Assembly (NCBI RefSeq): GCF_963678975.1
Contig: NC_089275.1
Location: 23,497,977-23,561,976, forward strand
From: Dysidea avara
Lineage: Eukaryota; Porifera; Demospongiae; Dictyoceratida; Dysideidae
Length of the DNA: 64,000 nucleotides
Direction of reading: 5' to 3'
Under the pieces are notes generated by a model. That model searched no databases. It worked only from the letters and a program-made list of their open reading frames with translations, and had not been told where the DNA came from. Made by a program: the position numbers and the translations under genes. Shown piece after piece: positions 50,001 through 62,000 of this stretch. Every line of letters starts with the position of its first letter. Within the stretch, counting starts at the first letter, position 1.

Positions 50001-53000
50001 AATATCACTGTTGGCGAAATAAAATTTAATTTGGCGAATTGTTAGCAAAGCGCACGCCCTATTTAATTAATTAGATTACTAATTGCTGTGCCTGGCCCTG
50101 AAGCGAGAACTGGCAGAGTGCCACACCTCTCAGCGGCGCCTGGAGTCAGCTACCAACTAAAAGGTAATACTCGAGGTAATACTATATAGACAGTAGATCT
50201 ACACCCTCTGGAATAGTGAATATCGTACTTAATATGGTATAGGACTCGCTTGTCACGCCCATTTGGAGTTTTGTTACATCACATATGCTTTTAATTATTG
50301 AAAATATCTTTGTGTCATTTCGAGGTGAAGTTTGAGGATACCACGTGTACAGTAGCTAGCTACCTAGTGAGGTAGTTGAGGTAGGCTTGGCTTCATGCCT
50401 GGTCCACTATCCCTTGGTCGAGTAGAAAATTGATTAGTTTGAGGCTTGGTTTGCTATTTTCTTCGCCACAAAAATATTTGGATGGAAAAAATTTGGCGAA
50501 TTCATGGTCATACGCCAAATTCGCCAAATTTTAACGGCGCCAAAGTTTCCCTCCATACGGTATAGTCTTTATAATGTTAATTGATGTCAGATCGAAGTTG
50601 TGCAGCACTCTTTTACCTTACAAGGTTGCCATAATAGGGTCTCTAGTGAGCTTCCCGTCTTCGCTATGAGAAGCCGTTCAAGTATGCATGCAAGGCATCC
50701 AGTTTATTCTTCTTCCTGGCCATCACAGTGAGTGCTTTGTTTGTCCTTTATAGGTGGAAGATAAATGGTAGTGCTGATATCATGGCTACTTTTCACACGC
50801 AAAAAAGGTTGGGTGGGGTATTTATTACAACCCTACCACTTAAAAATATTTTGTGGTCTAACCACATATCATCAACAACCCTCCCATATGGTACCGTATA
50901 GCCTAAATATTTTGAGGGGGAAAATTTTCGATGATTTCGCGGTTTTGGGGGTTATCAGCAAAAATTTTAGCCTTGAAATATTTAGACCTCCATATAGTCT
51001 AATACATTTTGGGAGCATTTGCAAATCCATGAAAATTTTATTCTTAGCAACACTGCTCAACCTCGAAATATTTGCCCCTTGAAATATTTAGGCTATATAT
51101 ACAGTATCCATGTCAAACAACTTACAGTGTGCTTATGTCACTGTAACTAGCTACCGTGTACTTATTCTAGCACATTCTCCGATCAGCTAGTGACATTGAC
51201 AGTTGCAAACATTTAGCTATGACCACATGCTAACCAGACTTTGCTTACTATACCTATGGTGTTCCACTTTTTGACACACTGTTGTTAGCAGGCTACACCT
51301 AGGCTTTCCAGGGCTAGAGCCCAGTCTACGTCCCTGCAATTGGAACTCAATATGCCAGTTTAAAGTACTCCTGCATGCATGGGTAATGACTGCCAAATCC
51401 CTGGTAATCATGCATGTAAGACTGGCTATGCCACTGGCCACTAGTAGTGACGTGATTTGTACATGCAGACACCGGCATAGGAAGACTTTTCGGCCAAGCC
51501 TAGCCATCTCCTATTTAGCTTGATTAATACCAACTCACATGGTTGCTGCTGCATTCAGCGTTGTTCACACATGCATTTATACAAAAGTGTTGTAAAGCGT
51601 CATCGCTACAATAATAGCACTACAGCTACAATGTATAGCTATCTCTTCACTACCTATTCTGCTAGACAACTCTACACCTATAATGCAGGTGCTTGATGTA
51701 TGTATTGTTATATGACGTGAAAATTTATCTTCTTTTGAAAAAAAAATTGAATTCTACAGGAATTATAACGCTAACAGTTACCATTCTTAAAACTTGTATC
51801 ACAGAGTTTCATTCTTGTCCTTTTGTTAGAATAAACACCTAAGACATCTTGTTCTTCTTCAAGTCTCCTGTGCTGTCATCAACACTGTCTCCTGTATGAT
51901 AGGTGCACAATCAGTAATTCTTCTGACAGGTAGATAGCTCATATAGCAGTGTGTTTTCAGCAATGGCACCAAGTGTGACGATGATGGCTCAAACACTGAG
52001 TGTAGACTAGAAATTAATGTATCATGCCTTATATTTTGTGTATGTAAAAATCAGGATGAAAATATAGTCTTTATCATAGATTACAAAATTAATATTGTAT
52101 TGAGATATCTAATGAGTCAGCCTTTTAAACTAAGGAATCTCTGTTAGCTTACTACAATATAATGTGTCAGTTAACTTATAATCCGTAAATGGATTTGGAA
52201 TAAAGTACACAAACTAGACATATTAAAAATTTTGCTGGGATGGTAATGTAAACCACAAATCCCTATTTTGACTCCCTATAAATACAAAATTAATAATGCA
52301 TTAAGATATCTAGTTATTAGTGTTGCACCGATAATCAGTTGAATTATCGGTAACAGCCGATATTAGCTAATTTTACAAAAAAAGTATTGGTATCGGCTAC
52401 GAAGCAGAAATAATTTGCCAATTAACCCACAATCAATCGTTAAATTTACGGCAATGAATAGGTGAAAGTAAAGAAGGTGGTGAATGTAGCAGTAAGTGGT
52501 TTGCTGTAACTGGTTTGTAACTGTTTTGGCTTGTTTGTTTGCACAGGTATGGTTGCAAGGCTATAGTAGGCTGTGTATATTTATCGGCCGCCCATGCAAT
52601 TAGTTGATCACTCTTCACAAAGGGTCTGCAGTCCCACTAAAAACACTGTTTGATAAGCTGGCTTAACTGTTTTATAACTACTTGGCTTCCTTTTCCATGA
52701 AAGGAGATAGCAGCAAAACTGTAGAAAACATTGTAAAAGTTGGCTTCCCACGCAATTAATTACATTATCATTACAAATGCAGTTTATACACATAAACTTT
52801 AGGTGATTTTCTGCTCCTCCTCCACTGTTCTGAAGAATTGAAGAATATCGGTAAATATCGGCATATTGGTTACAGGAATAGGCAAATAATCGGTATCAGT
52901 AAATGCGAAAAAATGCATATCGGTGTAACACTACTAGTTATTGAGTTAACCTTTTTAACTGGCTTTTGCAATTGAATTCGTCCTGTTTGCAATTGAATTC

Positions 53001-56000
53001 GTCCCGTTTGCAATTGAATTCGTCGGTTTTGCAATTGAATTCGTCCCGTTTGCAATTGAATTCGTCGGTTTTGCAATTGAATTCGTCGGTTTTGCAGTTA
53101 AATTCGTCCGTAACAAGAATGGCAGCTGGAACAAACATGAAAACATGATGTCACAGCTGCTACAAGAACTTGTTCAAGTACAACAGTAGTAAACAACTCT
53201 TTATAAGGCAATAATTCTTCCTCTACAGCCTCTCCAGCAACATTCCAAACTCTACTACGTCACTCGCGAGCAAGCTAATTAACTTGTCAGACAGCCATCA
53301 GCTTCGCGCACTACCAGCTTCAATTACCTTCTAGTGTCTCAAGTGTAACTCTCCAAGGCATAAATAGTTCATCTCTTAATGAACGAATTGGTTTCTTGGA
53401 GCCGTTTTGTTTATGACGAAATGTAATGCAAACGCGACGAATTCTATTGCAAAACTGACTAATTCAACTGCAAAACCGACAAATTCAATTGCAAACGGGA
53501 CGAATTCAATTGCAAACGGGACGAATTCAATTGCAAAGGCAACGAATTCAACTGCAAAAACCTGTAAAAGAGCAGAGTCAAAATAGGGATTTGTGGTTTA
53601 CATTACCACCCCAGCAATCCCTTCTTGTTTCGTGGCTTTTTTCAGTGATCCCTATTTCTTATTTTAAATTTTTAATATGTCTAGTTATATAACACTTAAA
53701 TTCAGACTGATAGCCTTTATGCCAATATGAGTGTAACCACTGGATTGTTTTATCTGCATGTCTGAAAGATTCCATTATGGTTAGGTGGCAAGTAACATTG
53801 TAGCTAGGATTGTTATAACAAACACATGAGTCCTATAGATATCATGGAAAAGTCAAGTAGGGCAAATTTCAGGGAATTTACAAGTGTTTTAATGCTTTCA
53901 TGTTGTTTAAAGGCCAATCACAATGCGTATATACTAAAGATCTAAAGGGGTAAGCTTTGTTAAAGTGGTTAACTCGTGTCATCCGTATTGTGGGTGTGTC
54001 TGTATTCAAAAACATGTGGAAATGCTTGTGAATGCACTGAAATCACTTTTAAGTAATGTTTCCCAACTTGTAATATGACAAGGATACTGAAAGACCTTCA
54101 TTTGAGTGCTTCCTGTGGCAACACTTCAATTTGTGGTAAAAGTCATGAGAGCATTAATTTATTCCCACAATTGATTTCAGTCTGAGCTTGTACAAAGTGA
54201 ACAGAGGGCAGTACCATTACCTCATCCACATCAGGACCATACTTGTTTTGATGAAGTGGCTTGCTCTTTAGAACTGCAACCACTTTCTGGGATACATGTT
54301 GATGTACACTGGTTTAGCTACATTTAGATGTCTCCGGTATCCTCTGGAATTCTTTTGATCTGAGATATCTACATTTACCTGTGGATAACTAGTGTGTGAC
54401 TAATGAAGTACTGTATGACACACAGAGGATCTTATATTTGAATTGTATTTACAGTATATATATCTTACTGTACATAGGTCGTAGTCCACCACCAATCCCA
54501 TCGTTAATGACCGGTGCCTCTAGTGGTAAGTGTATGTATCACTTGACGGGTACATGCAATATAATATTTTGTGATTGTAAAGTAAAACATCTTATAAATT
54601 TTATGCGTGATTTATGTATGTTTTTTATTTATCCCAACCGATGAACCGACTGTGCCCAGTATGTTGGTGCCATGCAATATAGCTGTATACACACAGTTAT
54701 ATGCATTTTCTACCTAACCAGAAGCCTTGGTTCTAGTGGTTCCCCTGCTGTTGGAATGGGGGCATTTCGAACCTCTAGCATTACCGAATTATGTATGTAT
54801 GTTTCAGATGGCTTGGTCTCGCACACTGTGTGTCAATGGGGTATGCCTTCTCAAACAGGTAAACTGTAGCTTTCATGCACCTCTATTGCATAACAAAATT
54901 CCACCGTCATACCCATAACTCAGCCCTTTTCTTAGCTTGAGCATGTATCACAAAATTGATCAATTTCATCAGGAGAAATTGAAGAAGGATAACGTAATAC
55001 ATGAGGTGACTATTACCAAGAGTATATAATAGAGCCAAGAGTGTCGAACGGTGTATTAATGATTGCGTAAAGTGACACGGATATTTCAGTAATTGTTTGT
55101 TTACGCGAAATGGTAATTTGAACTCAACGGGTCTTTGTATGCTAGTTTTCCATGTTATTCAACCAAGAGTTATTATACAAGGAAAGTGTAGAAGGACCCA
55201 AGATAACCCCAGCTCACTAAAACAACGATTGCACAAACGAGCATGTTGCCAGGCCTTCAGGGATCAGCTTGGCAGTGCCAGAACTTTGACATTAGCCAAT
55301 TCCCTTTTATGCTGTCATGTTTAATACAGCTACCCATAGTGGCAATAGAAATTGTGTTACTATATGCAGTCATTAATCACAGGGTATTACATCCATTCGA
55401 TACTCTTGGTTACCATTATATACTCTTGCTATTACTCACTGTCATTTTTGAAGCAGAACAACTAACCATCACTTAAGCTTGTAAATACTGTAGGACCACA
55501 ACGAATGTCAAGTTTAGCATCCAGATATTTGGACGTCTTAACCAAACTATGCCAAAGTGCTAGAATTCAGCCACATACGTACATGGCCACTTTCTCTCTG
55601 AAATATATGCAAAGTGGTTGTCCTGATAATCAATTTTAAATGGCAAAGCAGTCCATCTCGTAGAAGAATAGCTGCATGGTCACCAACACCATTTCAACTG
55701 TAAACACTTATGATTAACAAATAAACGTAAAATTGGATAAATCGAATAATACAGTACTTGTTGCAGCCCTACTTGTACAGTAGTTTAACTCTGTGGGTAA
55801 TTAAAACTTCCATTTTAAAACAAGTACCAATTAAGCTTTTATGCATGCTTTGTGCTTTTCATTCAGTAGTTCTGCTGACCGCAAGTGCAATTGCTCCATC
55901 AACATTGCCTGATATGTTGGTTTTATGAAATGTACAGTAGATATATTTGTAAAATTGATATTTTTATTAATTTAGTCCCATTATATATACGTATACCTGT

Positions 56001-59000
56001 ATACTAAGAACAAGTTTAATATTTTGCTGGCCAGAATCCCAAGTGTTAGCATCAAGTTTGGGAAGCAGTTTGACATCTCCTAGTCAAAGATTGTTCTCTT
56101 CAGCCAACTACCTTACTGATTTGGTAACCTGTAAATTATTAAATATGTTCTTGGACCTCATTATTTTGTACACTGTAGTTTGTGCCATGTTTCTGTTTGA
56201 TTTACATAATTTTGATGTTTCACGAAATCTTTCCCTTTCAGTAATTTCATAGAATAGGCATACATTCACTACCAACTTTCAGGTTTATTTACTTACATTT
56301 ATATTACAGGTCTGCCATTGTTACCATCATTGACTGTACACAGCTCTCCTGGTAAGTTTAAAAACTGTGTATTGGAATCACAAAGGTTAACCAAACAAGA
56401 AACCGACCCCTATCATGGGATGGAGTTGAAAACTTCCAATTAGTGTAGATATTTTCACTGTAGATTACTTATAATTCACTAACCAGCTTGTATACTATTG
56501 TATTTGTGACCCACTGAGCAACCCAACTAGATTGCACTTACTTGAACTTCATTCCATTGGGCTGGTAAAGCCTGGTGAGTACTGTTTTGGAGTTGTAACA
56601 ATAGACAAAAAAGCAAAATAATTGACTTGTACAGTGCCTATATGAAAATTAATCATACATACTGTATGACACTAATGCAACAGTCTATGGAGTTAAGACT
56701 TGTCCACTCGTGTTACAACCACTTGTAGCCAGAGCCATTTATAAGTTAAAGATCAGCCTCACCAATAGTAAAATTTGTAACTGTAGCTACAGCCAGGTAC
56801 TGCTGAGGCCATGGAGGTACCATAATTACTTTTTAAAATCTCAATAGGGCTATATGTAATCACATGTTTAAAAGCTTGTGGACATTTACAATAACTGTTA
56901 TGTTTTCGATACCATCTGTAGCTGCTATGCCACCAGCAGCATTAACAACGACAACAACAACAACAAGGACATCATCCAGGGTGTCACCTAGGACGTTGCC
57001 GAGATCCACCAGGGGTTCTCCTTATAGTGGTAAGCTAATCTGTAGTAACTGTAACATGAACCAGGGTGATTTATATGATGCAAGGTGATTTATATGAATG
57101 CCAGTGTAGTGGTGGGCAACTAAGATACGTACCTTGGAATTAACAAAGTTATCCACATAATACTCTTATACTGTAATTTACACTTTGAAATACTAAACAT
57201 CTGCTAGTCAATACCTAAGCCATTCCACTTCCATGAATCAGCACTTTGGGCTGTCAGCAAAAAGGAGTGGGACACAAAAGAGAATACATGCATTGTACAT
57301 ATTGCGGCATATCTCAGGATGAAGCAATGCCAAATAGTGAAAAATCAAACCCATAGCCGTAGAGTTTATTGAGTTATGCTTGTCTGCAGGCATCAGTCAG
57401 ACAATCCATCAGTCAGGCAGTAGAATATTACACCGATTAATTGTGGTTGCTGTTTTTTTTTTTAAATTCCGTAACAAGTTTTTGGAAGCATTTCAGGTCA
57501 TACTGAAGGCACTTCTTGGCTTGGTTATGCCTACCAAGGCACCATGAAGCTGGTTTTAGGGTGATACTTTTGGTCAGAAAAGCCCAAACCTTCATGATCC
57601 CTAGTATACAGTACACTGTAGATTGGCTTTCTATATTGTACAGTGTTTACTATTGTATTTATCTCTAGGCGGTAGTCCACTTAGGACATCTGATGGTGTT
57701 CCAAGGAGTTCCCCTGGTAAGTACAACGAATCATGGTTGCAAGCTCAAGTACCCAACTGCAAAATAAAATACCCAATTTGACCTTTGAGTAGCTTGAGCA
57801 TATGTTATTAATGCACATAACTTCACCTTCTTCATACAGTATAATTCTAATTAAATAGCCTATAATAATTTAGTCTTCTGATGGTGTAATTGTGCTGACT
57901 CTGATTTGGCTGCTTACAGAGTTTGGATTAAACTGATTCCCATACCCTTTGTCTCATACTTCTCTACTTGTATAGTTGCCAATAGGACATAAGCTTCTGA
58001 TCTTTTAACTGTTATATATTTTTTGCATTAGGTGGTGTGCCATCTGCAGCAACGCCTAGGTCCTCAAGGAGGCTTCCTAGTGGTAAGTAACTGTGTAGTA
58101 CAATGGAACCCCCTTTAAGAGGATATCCCCTGGATTGTAGACAACCTTTTTATAATTGACATTTTTTTGTCCAGGTATCAAATAAACAGTACTAGTAATT
58201 TGTACATGGACACTTCTTTATAAAGATCAGAAATTATTCCTTATAGAGGTCAGATGTTAATTCCCTAATAATGTCCATCTTAGAGGGGTTCCACTGTAAT
58301 TGTAATATGGGCCAGGGTGCACACTGTATGTACTATGCACCCTGTATGTATATGTAATATGCAGCGTTCTATTGCTGGCTAATAGCCAGTGTTGAGTGAC
58401 CAATCACCTAATGCAACTGTAACCATTGCATAAGCACATGTCTTAAATATTCCTAATAAATGTTCAGTTTAGTGATTTCACAAGTACCTGTACATGTTTT
58501 AACAACAGGTTGGTCTGCCCTTTTATGAAGGGTATGTGCCTCTTTGAAGTCAAGTAGTAATAATAGCTTAATTTCACCACTTTTAAAAACTTTTTTTGAT
58601 ATGTGTATTCTAATAGATTTGTGCTACCATTACAGCTACATAATGCAGTTAGATTACCACAATTGATTGTGTATGCATTATACAAGTAGTTTAATTCAGT
58701 TTCCTACAATGTCCATGTTACCAATTTTTGTCTATGCAAATTTTTAACCTTCTAAGTTGTTAAGAAAACTACTGAAGCTTCATGCTTAACCTTCTCACTG
58801 CCACTTAGATTGTGAACGCCTGTAGTATTACATTCTAAACTCTCTGTAACTTTAGTTGAGCATTTTAGTAGCCACTGTCCTTATCCTGTAGTGGGCACGC
58901 CCTTAAGTGAACGGGAACAGGGATAACCAGTCTCTTGTGCACTGTCACGCGGTTAGATGATGCAATCGCATACTTTCGGAATGTCAATAACAAGCATTGT

Positions 59001-62000
59001 AGAGAATTCTCCAAAGACTACTAATAAAGAGAAACAGTAAGGAGAGGGATTATATAGGTTGGAGTGGCGTGTTAAACAGCGTTAGCCTGTAAAGGTGTGA
59101 AAATTCATGTTTGGTTTCACTTAGATCAATTTTTGCATTCAATAGTTATATAATGGCTTTGTGGTTGCTCCTGTGTAATTAGCAACTCAATAAATGAATT
59201 CCTTGTTCTATAGCAAGTAATTTGATATATAGGTTTATAGGATTATATGATATGGTAAGTTACAGCAGTTTAGAAGCAGTAGATTGGAGCCTCTACAAAT
59301 TTGATGGTGAGGGGTTTTAATTAATTATGTTATGTGTTAGTAATTACTTTGATGCAACCATAGTACTGGCTGTAGTAGCACAACTGCATACATGAATGAA
59401 TCAAAATTTACCAAGGTTAGTTGCATGCTTCCAGGAAGCACGTGATCTCCCTACTGATATATAAACCTGTAACAACGCTATAGAGTGTAGCCATCAAATA
59501 ATAGTCAGTGTTGAAAAGTCGTGTACCTCTCCTTCAGTCGGCAAAACATTGTATGCATGGTGGATGTTCATGGGTTTAAATATTTGTACAAAATTCTCGT
59601 GAGTGTGTAATATTGTTTCTTTTTACTATATAGCTACCGTAACAACAACAGTATCATCCCCTGCTGGTATGTTCATGTATGTGTATATTTTAAAATGTTT
59701 ACATGCTACTAAATGATTTCATACAAATTCATGTGTGATATTGTTTGTTTACACTACTATAGGTGACCAAGTACCACCACAACTACCACCACAACCACCA
59801 CCACAACCACCACCAACATCATTGGTCACCAGCAGTGGTACGTGTATATTTTAGTACTTGATCATATGGCCTTTATAGTCCTCTTATTATGTTTCTTATG
59901 TGACCTGCTAAGCAAAACCCCGACTAGTTTGCGTAATTCTGTTTTTGAGAAAAACCGCGTTGAAATACATGGGTAAAAAACGTGTACTAATAAAACAATT
60001 TTACGTGCATTTTAATTGCTTCAGTAAACAGTAAAACAGGGCTCAAATCAAGATAACCAAGTGACCAACGGGTTCACCTATTAATAGTGAGTAAGAATAT
60101 CTTTGTTTCGTTTTAGTGACACAAAGTAAACATGAGTTGGTTTACGTTGCAGTAAAATATTGTGTAAACATTGCCATTTCTAAATTTAAACAGCCTTTTT
60201 GATTAAATGCATGGGTGTATATAAGGCAAAACTGTACCTTGCTGAATGTCCCAATTCATTGTAAAGACAATGAGCCAAGTCCCATCTCCATAACTATGAG
60301 TTATGATTGATTAAACAAGCACCTGTAATTTTTCCCTCATATAGTCACTGTACAAATTGATTGTTTTGTACTTTCTGATATCTATCACTAAAACTCCACA
60401 ACTATTTACCAGATAAGGCTAAAACTTTCACAGCCCATTGGTTTTTATTGCTCTGGATAACAAAGAAGTTATAAAAAGAAGTTTGATAAAAATGCAAACT
60501 AGTCAGGTTAATGCAAACTAGTCAGATTTCTCTCAGTGGGTCACATATATGTACTTAAACAATGACAGTATATTACCAACTCTTGATATTACCTTTTAAT
60601 ATTATATCAAGACACATGGTAATGTCATGTGGCCCAAAAAGCTGGCACGCAACACCATGAGTATATTGATAGGAAAAAGAAAACATGACATTCACGCATT
60701 ATAAAGTACCTAGTAAAGGCAGAGCCTGTAAACCAGAAGGCCTTATAAAGGCCTAAGATGTTTATATTAACTGTACTAAGTATGGCATGTGTAGCTCCGT
60801 GATCTCTTATGCAATTGGTTGCTACAAGAAGTGCCTGTAAAGTAAGGGAGCCTACTTATGAAATTTGAAGAATATTGCTGCAGCCATTTCTGAGATACCA
60901 TTGGCCAAGGTTTTGTTTCTTCTACTTCTTTTTGCACACTTCGCAAAATCTGCCATAAAATACAAATGCATACTCTGATCAAGCTAAAAATTAGCACACT
61001 TAAATGGCTCATTAAAACAGTACCAAGTTTGGAGGGAACCCCATAAAGAATCACGGAGTTATGACTGATTATTTGTGTAAAATAGGATCGGACTTATGAG
61101 GAATGAGCTAATGGCACTTTGTTAACTTATAATATGCAGCAGTTGAAGTGGTAACAACAAATTCATACAGCTTCACAAGCAACTACAGTAACCCTCAGTG
61201 CTCCAAGGGTTAATTTATTAGGAATTTAGGGATCAAATAAGTAAAAAGTTGTGAAAAAAGGCAGCAGGTTTCCTTCACCTGAAGGACATTTAATCCAGAG
61301 CACTTTTGTTTATACACTGTGTAATGGACTGAAATGGGAGGTGCAAGTATAGAGTAGTTGGGGCTCTTGAATCATCCATATTTTTTGTGATGACTGGATT
61401 GATTGTGCAGGTGCTTTTCCTACTGTTCTTTGTTTATACGTATAACAGGGTGAACATAGCTGATAGCAAAGCATAATGGTTATTTCACTTTTCAGGTCAA
61501 TAGTTGATACCTGGGGTACACATTCAGATGAAATTAACTGTGATTCTTTGATGCTGTATGTGTGTGTTCCCCAGTCATAATAATGTTATATAACAATGTT
61601 ACAAAAAAGCAAACAAACAAGTACAGTATATGGAAAATTAGAAATTTTAAGTTTGATTAGGGATTATAGGAATAAAATGTAGTGAAGCAATGAAGATCAG
61701 CTACACCTGCAGATATACTAGTGGACATTTATTCCACAGTTTGGTCAAATTATACTAGTGGATGTTGTTAACCCCTACTTTAGCCTATACCCATGACTAA
61801 ATTAGGAATTAAATGTCCACTAGTACTGTATATCTTCAGGTGTAGGCAACCTCCCTTGTTTCTATTAGGCTTGCGTACATTATGCCGGAATAATTTTTGG
61901 AATAATCGGTGATAAAAAGAATCAGGAATAATTCCGGAATAATAGGATGATCAGTAGTATTGCAGAAAAATTCTCATAAGTGTGTAATATGGTTTGTTTT

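Larger units (their letters stand above)
52214..53684. mobile_element. Foldback element with minisatellite arms
   Basis: Outer inverted arms (52214-52275 'ctagacatattaaaaatttt ... ccctattttgac' and its inverse at 53579-53684) enclose inner arms made of tandem repeats: at 52967-53108 about seven units of roughly 21 bp based on GCAATTGAATTCGTC, and at 53435-53560 the same unit in opposite orientation. A hAT MITE is nested in the left half. There is no transposase. The boundaries are approximate and no target duplication was found. Confidence 0.8.

Noticed and set aside
52967-53560. Regular repeats resembling a CRISPR array
   Set aside because: Linkers are only 5-7 bases and repetitive, the second block is inverted, and the context is a eukaryotic foldback element.
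54722-54807. Separate Ser/Gly-rich exon followed by a 15-base intron
   Set aside because: A 15-base intron is not credible; the stretch is better seen as an optional 5' extension of micro-exon 13 through an upstream acceptor.
59254-59275. Strong GTAAGT donor after a possible 14-nt exon
   Set aside because: The exon would end in phase 0, incompatible with every neighbour in the array.
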